Assembly (NCBI RefSeq): GCF_900182915.1
Contig: NZ_FXUG01000002.1
Coordinates: 1 to 64,000, forward strand
Source: Neorhodopirellula lusitana
GTDB taxonomy: Bacteria; Planctomycetota; Planctomycetia; Pirellulales; Pirellulaceae
Length of the DNA: 64,000 nucleotides
Direction of reading: 5' to 3'
Of the stretch, positions 17,044-25,269 are shown in pieces. The stretch's first letter is position 1, and each line of letters opens with the position of its first letter. The notes below the pieces were generated by a model. That model saw only the letters and a list, made by a program, of their open reading frames with translations. It searched no databases and was not told the DNA's origin. Made by a program: the position numbers and the translations under genes.

Positions 17044-20000
17044 TTACTTGATCTCGGCTCGTTTCTTCAGTTGTCGCAGTTTCTTCGTACCACCCTGGTT
17101 CACTTCGAAGATGAACTTCGCCAGGTCGAGGAATTCACCTCGGCTTTTCAGCGTGTTGGCGAGTCCGATTGGCATCGTCGATGTCTTGGATTCGATCACG
17201 TCTTCGACATCGTCCATCAAGATCTCGCGTGGCTTGCCTTGGTCGATCGCGATGCTGAGGGTGATCTTATCGTCGGTTTCGGACACCAAGAATCCTGACA
17301 GAACGGCTCCGTCGACCGTGATCACGTTGACCGTTCGGTAGCCTTCCAGGATTTTGGCCGAGGGTTGTAAGATCGATTCGATCAAATGTTCATCGGTGAT
17401 GTCTTTGCGAGACTCGGTGAGTTGTGGACCGAGTTGGTAACCTTCACCGACATCGTGGCAAGTCGCACAGGCAGTCTTTTCGCCATAGAACAGTTTGGCA
17501 CCGCGAAGGGCGTCGCCGTCCTTGCGTGCATCGCGAACGAGGTCAGCCAGTGGTTCGGACAGCAATTCCTTTTCGAGCTGGTTGTCGCTTTCACTTTCGG
17601 CAATCAATTCGGGACGACTGCCTTCGGGGAACGGATGCATCTGAAGCAGTTCTTCGGGCGAGTAGAACTTCAGGCGATCCTCGGTGGCGGCGCGAATTCG
17701 CTTGACGTCTGCGGGAAGCACCTCGCTTGCGTCGTTGCCCCAGCTGTTGCGAACGTAGGTCAGCACAGCGGCAATTTCGGAGTCCGTGAACATGGTGCCC
17801 AAAGCGGTCATGGGTGGCACGCCTTGGGTCGGTTCAAAGATCTTGCCGCGGACTCGGATTTTGCCCCAGATGCCGTGCAGGGTGAGCTTGACCAATCGAT
17901 CAGGATCGCCATTGATCCACTCGCTACCCGCCAAAGGTGGGTAGATGCGAATGATGCCTTCGCCGTTGTCGCGGTGACAAGCATAACAGGAGCCCTCTTC
18001 GAAGAAGACGCGCTGACCCAGGTTGTAGGTCCGGGAGAAGTTTTTGTCTTTGAACTTGGTTGATTTCAGTGACTTGGTGCGGTAATCCTTCGGCTTCATG
18101 GCACCTTCCAATTTGCCGGCTAGCAATTGGTTGTAGTCCACCAGTAGATTTTCAGGGTCGATTGTTTTGGCCTGGATGATGGCCTCCACTTCTGGTTTCA
18201 GCAGCATCATGGCGCTGTTGAGTGCGTTGCGAATCCAACGATCTGTTTTGTAAGACGCGACTGTCAACAGAATTTCAGCTCCCGCCTGACCACCCAACCA
18301 GGATCCGGCTGAGAGTGCTTCCAGGCGAACGCGTGGATGCTCGTCTTGGGCGGCCGCTAATAAGTAGGTTTCGGGATGATCGAGCAAGTGCAGGCAGTGA
18401 CGCACGACACGCGCGGCGGCGGCGCGGACGCGATGATCTTTCGCCTGCATGCATTGTTCTAGCAAGTCCGTTGACGGCGATTGTTGTCCCCAGGTGGCCC
18501 AGAGGGCTTCCAATACCAAACGTTCGTTGTCGGCATTGTCGCTGGCGAACTGGGTTGCCGCATCAAGGACGGCTTGTTTGTCACGGCCGCGAAGTTCACG
18601 GTGGGAACGCTTGCGAGCGTTCACCTCGGGTAACTTCATGTTCTCAAACAATTGGCCAATTTCGGCGCCTGCGATTGGTGGTGGTGTGACGAGCGCTCGA
18701 TCTTGGTGAGTGATGCGGTAGATTCGTCCGTACTCTGAATTACGCATTGGGTCACGGGCGCTGTGTTGCATGTGACCGATTAACGTGTTGTGCCAATCGA
18801 TGAAGTACAAGCTTCCATCGGGAGCGATTTCGAGGTCACAAGGACGGAAGTTTCCGTCGGATGACTGGATCAAGTCTTGGCGGTGTTTGCCTTTGATTTC
18901 GATACCGTCCTCGATCGTTTCGTATTCCTTGATACCTAGGAAACCAATCGTGTTGGCGTATAGGTAGTCGCCCTGCACTTCATCGGGAAAGTGGCTGCTG
19001 TACAGGAACTCGGAACCCGACGTTGGCCGCGTGTGGTGTTCGTAGTTGAACTTCGAAACCTTGGGGACTTCTTTGGAGTGCGGCATCTTGATGGAATAGC
19101 CCAGCATCCAGTACTGAGCTCCGCTGGACGCGTCGTTGACGAAAGTTTGACCGTATTCGTCGTGGGCGACGCCCCAAGGGTTGGAAACATCGGACTGCAT
19201 GACGCGTTCCAACTTCCATGACGAGGGATCAAATCGCCAAACTCCTCCATCGGTCATGCGTTGCGGTCCCCAAGGCGTTTCGACTTGCGAGTGCAAGAAA
19301 CGTCCTTCGCACATGTATAGGCCGTTGCCATGGTCGGTATCGAAGGCCGAAATCGCGTGGTGCGTGTCGTGAGGATCGAATCCGTCGAGCAGCGTTTCTT
19401 TGGTATCGGCACGACCGTCACCGTCGGTGTCCTTCAGCAAAACCAGGAACGGTTCTTGGGATAGGTAGACACCTTCGGGTGACAATTGAAATCCAATGGG
19501 CATGTGCAAACCATCGGCGAAGACGGTTTCCTTGTCCGCGCGGCCGTCGCCATCGGTGTCCTCGTAGATCAGGATCATGTCGTTCGGCTTGGAGTCGCCG
19601 GGACGATAGTGCGGGTAGCTCGGCAAGGTGGAAACCCACAATCGGCCGCGGTTGTCGAACTGCATTTGGGCGGGGTTGCCCAGGTTGGGGAACTCTTGTT
19701 CGGACGCGAACAGCGAAACTTCGTAGCCTTCGGGAAGAGTGAACTTTTCCAACGCTTCGGCTTCCGTTTTCAAGAAGTCCGCGGTGCCGTTCTTGGCGCT
19801 AATTTGGAAGTTAGTTTCGACTGGCGATAGTGGCCGAGTGGCTGAATCGTTGACTTCAAGGGTTGCCGATTTCCCTTGTGCGATCGCCCAAACGTTGTGG
19901 TCTCGAAGGACCGTCATTTGGCGAATCTTCTCGATTTCCTCGGGATAGTTGAAGTTGCCGTACGGCGCCCAGCGTTGTCCGTAGGCATGCACGCCATTGA

Positions 20001-21021
20001 GCATGCGGTAGTCATTTCGCCAGAACCAAGCTTTGTCTTGGATCGCTTGGTGCAGCAGTGTGTTGGTTTCTGAGTTACCGGACGATGCGCCGAAGAGTTG
20101 TTGCATGATAACGGGAGCCAGCTTCTCGTAGCCAGCCTGTGACAGGTGAACACCGTTGATCGTCAGTGGCGTTTTCGAATGGGTGAACCAATCGAGGGTA
20201 GGTGAGAACAGATCTAAGAAGCCGACGTGCTTTTCGTGGGCAACGATTCCCACGGCATCGGCATAAGCTTTCAGAATGGTGTTGCGATCGTCCGCGCTGG
20301 GCAGATTGAATTCGGGAAGCGACTGCATTGCGATCGGAGACGCCAGTACCAAACGTGGTGGTTTGGCCGCATCGCGCTTGTAGGATCGGGATCGAGTGTG
20401 ATCGACAAACGCCCGCAGTTCGTTTTTGAAATTTTCGACTCCTTCGAGGCCGTCGAATGACTCATTGAAACCAAAGAAGGCCACAATCGTGTCAGCCTTG
20501 ACGATGGTCAGCCACTCGTCGGGCTTGGGGTAGTGGCCTTTGCCATAGTGAGCTTGGATTTCGGGGCGAAACTGTTGGCCGCCGGGGAACGCCCACGGGT
20601 CGGAGTTTCCAGCTTCGGGGCGATAGGCGGGCGTATGCCCTGGATAGCCTAGGTTTCGGAACGTCAGCTGTTGGTTGGGGAACTGTTGGTAAAGCGATGT
20701 TTCAAAACAGTTGAACAGCTCCATCCGTGCAGCGAGTCCGTTGCCGAGAAACACGATCGTTTCATCGGAACGAATTTCCAGCGGTAAGGTGGTTGCGGGG
20801 GCAGCGTTTTCGACGGGGACCGGTTGAAGGTACTCGGGACGTACGCGTTTTTTCTGCTGAACTTGGTTGCTGGTGACCGCCGTGATGACTTCCGGAGCCG
20901 AAGCACTGGTTGATTCGGAGTCAGCCGCGTTGGCAATTGGAAACGAAATCACCAAGCAAAGCACTGGAAACGCCACACGAGCAAGCTGGGCTGCGGTGGA
21001 GCTTAAAAAGTCAAGTTTCAT
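17044..21021 (-). CDS. Secreted SGNH hydrolase - PVC-type dehydrogenase propeller - HEAT - double cytochrome c fusion
   Basis: 1325 residues with a signal peptide ending near IANA. Domain order: an SGNH/GDSL-type domain (VFLGNGLAARMELF near the start, GFNES in the middle, NGVHLSQAGYEKL near its end); a six-bladed propeller of the 'PVC-type membrane-bound dehydrogenase' family with calcium-binding DTDGDGRADK repeats; a helical HEAT-like segment of about 150 residues; then a first cytochrome c with CYACH and a second, 'PVC heme-binding' domain with CATCH followed by GYQLGPQLTESRKDITDEHL. Such proteins are abundant in planctomycetes and are believed to oxidise sugars or sugar acids released from polysaccharides; the real substrates are largely unknown. 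The start at 21021 was chosen for the signal peptide; the open frame extends to 21129. The gene is monocistronic, with its own terminator. Confidence 0.9.
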   Translation of the reverse strand: MKLDFLSSTAAQLARVAFPVLCLVISFPIANAADSESTSASAPEVITAVTSNQVQQKKRVRPEYLQPVPVENAAPATTLPLEIRSDETIVFLGNGLAARMELFNCFETSLYQQFPNQQLTFRNLGYPGHTPAYRPEAGNSDPWAFPGGQQFRPEIQAHYGKGHYPKPDEWLTIVKADTIVAFFGFNESFDGLEGVENFKNELRAFVDHTRSRSYKRDAAKPPRLVLASPIAMQSLPEFNLPSADDRNTILKAYADAVGIVAHEKHVGFLDLFSPTLDWFTHSKTPLTINGVHLSQAGYEKLAPVIMQQLFGASSGNSETNTLLHQAIQDKAWFWRNDYRMLNGVHAYGQRWAPYGNFNYPEEIEKIRQMTVLRDHNVWAIAQGKSATLEVNDSATRPLSPVETNFQISAKNGTADFLKTEAEALEKFTLPEGYEVSLFASEQEFPNLGNPAQMQFDNRGRLWVSTLPSYPHYRPGDSKPNDMILIYEDTDGDGRADKETVFADGLHMPIGFQLSPEGVYLSQEPFLVLLKDTDGDGRADTKETLLDGFDPHDTHHAISAFDTDHGNGLYMCEGRFLHSQVETPWGPQRMTDGGVWRFDPSSWKLERVMQSDVSNPWGVAHDEYGQTFVNDASSGAQYWMLGYSIKMPHSKEVPKVSKFNYEHHTRPTSGSEFLYSSHFPDEVQGDYLYANTIGFLGIKEYETIEDGIEIKGKHRQDLIQSSDGNFRPCDLEIAPDGSLYFIDWHNTLIGHMQHSARDPMRNSEYGRIYRITHQDRALVTPPPIAGAEIGQLFENMKLPEVNARKRSHRELRGRDKQAVLDAATQFASDNADNERLVLEALWATWGQQSPSTDLLEQCMQAKDHRVRAAAARVVRHCLHLLDHPETYLLAAAQDEHPRVRLEALSAGSWLGGQAGAEILLTVASYKTDRWIRNALNSAMMLLKPEVEAIIQAKTIDPENLLVDYNQLLAGKLEGAMKPKDYRTKSLKSTKFKDKNFSRTYNLGQRVFFEEGSCYACHRDNGEGIIRIYPPLAGSEWINGDPDRLVKLTLHGIWGKIRVRGKIFEPTQGVPPMTALGTMFTDSEIAAVLTYVRNSWGNDASEVLPADVKRIRAATEDRLKFYSPEELLQMHPFPEGSRPELIAESESDNQLEKELLSEPLADLVRDARKDGDALRGAKLFYGEKTACATCHDVGEGYQLGPQLTESRKDITDEHLIESILQPSAKILEGYRTVNVITVDGAVLSGFLVSETDDKITLSIAIDQGKPREILMDDVEDVIESKTSTMPIGLANTLKSRGEFLDLAKFIFEVNQGGTKKLRQLKKRAEIK

Positions 21022-21248
21022 AGGGATCGCTGGACCAAGCCGAAGGGTGCAAACCCTTGGCAGTGAGGTGGAAGGAGGGAGTGGATGGGGAGGAAGAGAG
21101 ATTATAGTTAATCGGGAAGAACCTGCCATAAGGCCGTCTTAATAGACGCGAGAAGGCTCTTGGCTGAGAGGCCGCGGATCCCGTGCTGCAAACATCGAGC
21201 CCGATCGGGGTTTGTGCAGGCGGTGAAGACCGAAGCTAGTTGCCGAAT

Positions 21249-22253
21249 TCAATTTGGGTCGCTCGGCTCGACCGGTATCGATGGCGCCGCCGAGGCTGGC
21301 GAACCAGGACGACTTCCGATGGCGTGGTGGTGCTCGACGATGGAGTTCAAGAAGACGCGGCGGATGGCGTCGTAACCACGATCGTTCGGATCTTCGATGT
21401 TGCTATAGAACCAGTAGTGCGGGTCGTTGGCGTCGTAGTTTGATCGCCAAAACTGGCGGCAGTGGGAACCGTGACCGAGAAACGTTGCGTGAAGTGGGAC
21501 GACGTGCACGTTGGGGCGTTCGGCTGCCACTTGCCGAATCGTATCGTTGTATTGAGCGTGAATGGCAAGACCATCGGGCCAAGGCGGTAGGAAGATGCTG
21601 GGGGCGTCGCCAACGCCGTCGGTGGGATCGTAGATATCACCCACAAAGATCTCACATCCGGCGGGGAAATGATCAGTGACCCGATCGAACATTTGTTCCA
21701 GCCGATCTTGGAACTTCACGATCCAAGGTTTCGCTTGTTCCAACGTAGCGCCGTACATGGCTCCTTCGACAGGCGGTCGGCGGCCGTAGCTGTGAATCAG
21801 ATCATTGCCACCGGTTGTCATGACGACCAATCCGAACACATCTTCAGGTGATTCGAGGTCAGGCAGTTGGGACGTGATGACTTCCATATGATCCAGTGAC
21901 GTGGATCCTGAAACGGCGAGGTTGGTCGCGGTCAGTTGAGGCAGAACCGCGGACAAACACTTTCCTTGCATATCGCTGAATTCATCAGCTGGGTTTTCTC
22001 GCAGTCGCTCGAAATACGAGTGGCTGGTGTTTTGCGCTCCGAGACCTCGCGTGACGCTGTCACCGATGCCAAGCAATAAGACCGGTTGGTCGGTCCATGC
22101 TTCGCCGGCGACAAAGGCGGCATTGTTGACATCGGGGCCTGCGGGTCCCTCGCCAACCGGGCGTCGCAATCCGAATTGGATGTACGCCAACATGCCCACG
22201 ATCGACAAGACGCCCGCGAGAATCCAATAGCGACGGGATCGTTTCTTTGCCAT
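21249..22253 (-). CDS. Membrane-anchored SGNH/GDSL hydrolase
   Basis: 334 residues. An N-terminal anchor (RRYWILAGVLSIVGMLAYIQ) precedes an SGNH fold: block I LLLGIGDSVTRGLG with the nucleophilic Ser, and block III TTGGNDLIHSYGR. Block V is less clear; GHGSHC near residue 280 supplies a candidate His. It probably acts on an acyl or acetyl ester outside the cytoplasmic membrane. The start at 22253 is supported by AGGAG nine bases upstream. It is close to, but not clearly co-transcribed with, the SGNH-containing fusion gene at 17044-21021; the 227-nt gap holds no other gene. Confidence 0.85.
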   Translation of the reverse strand: MAKKRSRRYWILAGVLSIVGMLAYIQFGLRRPVGEGPAGPDVNNAAFVAGEAWTDQPVLLLGIGDSVTRGLGAQNTSHSYFERLRENPADEFSDMQGKCLSAVLPQLTATNLAVSGSTSLDHMEVITSQLPDLESPEDVFGLVVMTTGGNDLIHSYGRRPPVEGAMYGATLEQAKPWIVKFQDRLEQMFDRVTDHFPAGCEIFVGDIYDPTDGVGDAPSIFLPPWPDGLAIHAQYNDTIRQVAAERPNVHVVPLHATFLGHGSHCRQFWRSNYDANDPHYWFYSNIEDPNDRGYDAIRRVFLNSIVEHHHAIGSRPGSPASAAPSIPVEPSDPN

Positions 22254-22417
22254 CTGGTTGTGCTCCTTGGTCCCTCGAGAGTCCACACGTCCGAAATCAA
22301 ACGTTGGTCTCCGAGATGATGCGAACTGCTTATTCTACTGCACTTCAGTGCACTGGTTTGGCACTGCAGTGTTTTGGCAAGCTGCGATCGAGACGGGCTT
22401 GGAACGGGAGTTCGTCG

Positions 22418-22858
22418 CTACGAAGGCCAGCCTTTGTCCAGGATTTTCTTCATCGCTTGGAGCGTTTCTTTGCTGACGTGGTGTTCGATGCCTTCGCTGT
22501 CGATCGCGGCGGTTTGGGGGCTGACGCCAATGGCTTCCAAAAACGCCTGAACGATTTCGTGGCGTTTCCGGGCGGCCGTGGCGAGTCGTTTTCCCTTGGG
22601 CGTGAGTTCGATTGGCTGGTAGGGCTGCGTGGTCACGAGTCCATCACGCTGCAATCGAGTGATGGTGTTGTTGACGGTGGCGTGCGTGACGGCGAAGTGA
22701 TTGACCAGGTCAACTGAGCGGCAAACCCCGTTATTCGCGATGGTTTCAGCAATCGATTCGACGTAATCCTCCGCCACTTCGCTGGCGTGATCGTTGCGGG
22801 TTCGTTGGTGGACTCGTTCAGGCACGAAAGTGTTTCGGTGGGTTGGAAAAGGAGGCAA
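22418..22858 (-). CDS. mntR: MntR/DtxR-family metal-dependent repressor
   Basis: 146 residues. A winged helix (NNGVCRSVDLVNHFAVTHATVNNTITRLQRDGLVTTQPY) is followed by a dimerisation and metal-binding helix region (RHEIVQAFLEAIGVSPQTAAIDSEGIEHHVSKETLQAMKKI). The DSEGIEHHVS segment carries the metal-ligand pattern of DtxR/MntR proteins. The C-terminal SH3-like domain of DtxR/IdeR is missing, which together with length points to the MntR branch and manganese. Two 18-bp palindromes upstream (22968-22985 and 23025-23042) are probable operators, suggesting autoregulation. No manganese transporter gene is in the window. Confidence 0.85.
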   Translation of the reverse strand: MPPFPTHRNTFVPERVHQRTRNDHASEVAEDYVESIAETIANNGVCRSVDLVNHFAVTHATVNNTITRLQRDGLVTTQPYQPIELTPKGKRLATAARKRHEIVQAFLEAIGVSPQTAAIDSEGIEHHVSKETLQAMKKILDKGWPS

Positions 22859-22967
22859 CGAGCAAGAGAGTGCCCACAGCGATGACGTAGGGTACGGATT
22901 TTAATATGCGGTTAATTCGACGAGTACCCCCTTTTAATTGGCTCGCAACCTAACTAGCCTCTGTGAA

Positions 22968-22985
22968 AGTTAGCCGATGCTAACT
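22968..22985. promoter_or_regulatory. Probable MntR operator 1
   Basis: Perfect palindrome AGTTAGC-CGAT-GCTAACT, 110 bp upstream of mntR. A near-identical site lies at 23025-23042, both preceded by AA. DtxR/MntR proteins bind palindromes of about this length. That MntR binds here is an inference from position. Confidence 0.7.
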
Positions 22986-22987
22986 CG

Positions 22988-23014
22988 AGAGTTGGGTGCC
23001 AACTCTGTTTTTTT
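22988..23014 (+). terminator. Intrinsic terminator-like hairpin between the two operators
   Basis: AGAGTTGG (22988-22995), loop GTG, CCAACTCT (22999-23006), then G and seven T. This is a complete intrinsic terminator on the plus strand. No plus-strand gene ends here, so it may end a short transcript or block read-through antisense to mntR. Confidence 0.65.
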
Positions 23015-23024
23015 GAGTATGCAA

Positions 23025-23042
23025 AGTTAGCCGGGGCTAACT
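23025..23042. promoter_or_regulatory. Probable MntR operator 2
   Basis: Perfect palindrome AGTTAGC-CGGG-GCTAACT with the same arms and spacer length as the site at 22968-22985; the centres are 57 bp apart. It may serve the divergent promoter toward the DUF1559 gene as well as mntR. Confidence 0.7.
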
Positions 23043-23077
23043 AAGAAGAGGGGCGAGTGTTGTGGTGGTGCATCCTG

Positions 23078-23144
23078 ATGAGCGGTAGGACGTTTGCGCC
23101 GGTTAGCTCTGGGGTTTACCGGCAGCTAGCGCCTTGCCGCTCAT
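23078..23144. repeat. REP-like nested palindrome
   Basis: Outer arms ATGAGCGG (23078-23085) and CCGCTCAT (23137-23144) enclose inner arms GCCGGT (23098-23103) and ACCGGC (23118-23123). The shape suggests a dispersed palindromic element; copies elsewhere in the genome cannot be checked here. Confidence 0.5.
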
Positions 23145-23258
23145 GAATGGGGCGTTGTAGTGGAACTTGTTAAGGGGCCTTTCGCATGTGCGATCGATCA
23201 CAAGATCCGCTATGGGGATTTTCAACTGTCAGTCGTTTTTACAATAGAAAGAGTCACT

Positions 23259-24338
23259 ATGTCGCCTAGACGAATTCGTTTTGGTTTCACGTTGGTTGAG
23301 TTGTTGGTGGTGATCGCGATCATCGGTGTTTTGGTAGGGTTGTTATTGCCTGCGGTGCAAGCGGCACGTGAGGCGGCACGCCGGATGTCGTGTAGCAATA
23401 ACCTGCGACAGGTGGGGCTAGCGACACACAATTACCATTCCGCATTCAATCGGTTGCCAGCGGGCTATGTGTCGTACGCGACCAACAATGGCGTGGCACC
23501 GGCACAGGTGAAGATGGATCCGATTACTTGGGATGCTGGACCCGGCTGGGGCTGGGGTGCGGCGATTTTGCCCTTTGCCGAGGGCAGTGCTCTAACGGCG
23601 AGTTTGCAATTCGATCATCCGATTTGGTCGGATAAGAATATCGAAGCGGTTGCGTCGGGAGTTCCCATGTTCTTGTGCCCCAGCACCACCGGTGGCGATG
23701 ATTCGTTTGTTGTGACGGACGAGAACGATAACCCTTTGATTTTGGACGGCAACCAAATCCAATTAGGACGAAGTCATTATGTTGCCAGCCACGGCCAGGA
23801 AAGCTGTTGGGGTGAATGCGGCTCGGTGGCGACCGGAGAGGTGTTTACCAATATCTACACTTCAGCGACCAAGATCGTTCCCATTGATGGAGACGCGGGC
23901 CGCGTTGCTGACGGTCCGTTCTTTCGCAATTCCAAATCGCGTTTTCGGGACGTTCTCGATGGGCTAAGCAACACAATCTTTTTTGGTGAGCACAGTTCGG
24001 CGCTGAGTGATAAGACCTGGGTCGGCGTGGTCCCGGGGGCGTTCACGCATCCGCGGTTTGAGTCACCTGAGAATGGCTCGGACGCCGCCGCGACGCTGAC
24101 ATTGGTGCATGCCGGTCCATCCGGTGGTGAACTGGATATTACCGGCAGCCCGATCATTCACCCGATGAATTTTCCGACGTACCACGTTGGACAGATGTTT
24201 TCAGAGCATCCGGGCGGTGGTTACGTTTGTTTGGGGGACGGGTCGGTTCAGTTTGTTAGCAACTTCATCGACCTGGTGCTGTGGGCAGAGATGTCCAGCA
24301 TGGATGAGGGTGAGAAGATTGATTGGGAGAAATTTTAA
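23259..24338 (+). CDS. DUF1559 pseudopilin-like protein
   Basis: 359 residues. The N-terminus is a type IV prepilin signal, GFTLVELLVVIAIIGVLVGL, with cleavage expected after the Gly and Glu at position +5. It is followed by the planctomycete signature LLPAVQAAREAARRMSCSNN. The C-terminal part contains the DUF1559 endings HPGGGYVCLGDGSVQFVSN, in which 'DGSV' begins the last strand. These proteins exist in dozens of copies in planctomycete genomes and are thought to be exported by a type II secretion or pilus-like machine. The start at 23259 is preceded by AGAAAGAG. The stop overlaps the start codon of the next gene by one base (TAATG). Confidence 0.92.
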   Translation: MSPRRIRFGFTLVELLVVIAIIGVLVGLLLPAVQAAREAARRMSCSNNLRQVGLATHNYHSAFNRLPAGYVSYATNNGVAPAQVKMDPITWDAGPGWGWGAAILPFAEGSALTASLQFDHPIWSDKNIEAVASGVPMFLCPSTTGGDDSFVVTDENDNPLILDGNQIQLGRSHYVASHGQESCWGECGSVATGEVFTNIYTSATKIVPIDGDAGRVADGPFFRNSKSRFRDVLDGLSNTIFFGEHSSALSDKTWVGVVPGAFTHPRFESPENGSDAAATLTLVHAGPSGGELDITGSPIIHPMNFPTYHVGQMFSEHPGGGYVCLGDGSVQFVSNFIDLVLWAEMSSMDEGEKIDWEKF

Positions 24339-24685
24339 TGCCTAGTCAGAACGCTCAGTCGGATTCCAAACTCAATGGCCGCGTGATCGGGATCGGGACG
24401 CTTGTCTTGGTAGTGGCAGTGTTGGGCCTGTGGTGGTGGATGCGTCCGCCGGTGAAACTGAACGAAAACCACTATGACATCACGATCGCTTTGTATCGGG
24501 CATGCAATCAACGAAGTGCGGAGAGCTTGGCAAGGATCGAGTCTTTGTTGGCGGAATCCGACGCGAGTATGGATGGACCGGCCGGGCAAGCGATCGTTTC
24601 GATCATCGCTGACGCAAAGCAAGATCGTTGGCAGGACGCGTCGAGAGATTGCCGAACGTTGTTGGAACAACAGGTTCAGCGTTGA
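24338..24685 (+). CDS. Small single-pass membrane protein, companion of the DUF1559 gene
   Basis: 115 residues, translationally coupled to the DUF1559 gene through TAATG with GGGAG upstream. One transmembrane helix (VIGIGTLVLVVAVLGLWWWM at about 14-33) is followed by a helical periplasmic or cytoplasmic part with ALYRACNQRSAESLARIESLL and a conserved-looking C-terminal helix. Small proteins of this kind commonly follow DUF1559 genes. The function is unknown. Confidence 0.75.
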   Translation: MPSQNAQSDSKLNGRVIGIGTLVLVVAVLGLWWWMRPPVKLNENHYDITIALYRACNQRSAESLARIESLLAESDASMDGPAGQAIVSIIADAKQDRWQDASRDCRTLLEQQVQR

Positions 24686-24739
24686 TGAGGGCAACCACAA
24701 ACACGCATCGCGTTTAGCAGGCAAATCCTTTTGCATGTG

Positions 24740-24757
24740 GGATCTTTAACAAGATCC
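24740..24757. terminator. Hairpin between convergent genes
   Basis: GGATCTT (24740-24746), loop TAAC, AAGATCC (24751-24757), between the small membrane protein (+) and arsC (-). There is no long T tract, so termination is only suggested. A second small hairpin, GCACC-AAG-GGGTGC, follows near 24772. Confidence 0.4.
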
Positions 24758-24786
24758 ACTGCGAGGTGACAGCACCAAGGGGTGCG

Positions 24787-25137
24787 TTATTGGTTTAGGA
24801 TTTCAGTCACGTTTTCGAGCGGACGACCGATTGCGGCTTTGCCATTGTGCACGACGATCGGGCGTTCGATCAGTACGGGGTTTTCAGCCAAGATGGCGAT
24901 CCACTGTTTGTCGGTCAGATCTTGATTGGCTAGGTCGAGTTCTTTGAATCGCTTTTCGCCTTTACGGACCAGCTTGCTCGGTGGGATGCCCAGCATTTTG
25001 ACAATTTTGGTGAGCTCCTTTTCGTTGGGCGCGTCCTGCAGATACTTCACGGTCTCGAATTCCAGGCCATGTTCTTCGAGTAGTGCCACTGCGGCGCGAG
25101 ACTTGGAACAGCGAGGGTTGTGATAGAGAGTGGTCAT
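24787..25137 (-). CDS. arsC: ArsC-family arsenate reductase (glutaredoxin type)
   Basis: 116 residues, the normal length for the family. The active-site Cys lies in HNPRCSKSRAA near the N-terminus, and a conserved RPIVV segment with the following Arg is in ERPIVVHNGKAAIGRP, as in E. coli R773 ArsC and YfgD/Spx relatives. No arsR, arsB or acr3 gene is adjacent, so it could be a YfgD-type thioredoxin-fold protein of general stress rather than a dedicated arsenic gene. It is followed upstream by 132 bases and then the nrdB stop, in the same direction. Confidence 0.85.
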   Translation of the reverse strand: MTTLYHNPRCSKSRAAVALLEEHGLEFETVKYLQDAPNEKELTKIVKMLGIPPSKLVRKGEKRFKELDLANQDLTDKQWIAILAENPVLIERPIVVHNGKAAIGRPLENVTEILNQ

Positions 25138-25269
25138 GAGTGGCGAGATTTTCCGGAGTCAACGTGATGTCGCAAGCGGTTGGAAAAGGATCCAGCCGCT
25201 CGCGTGATTGTATCTTGCCGACGTGATTGTTGGAGGGCGGATCGATCTGCGGGTGGCTCGCTTGACGAA

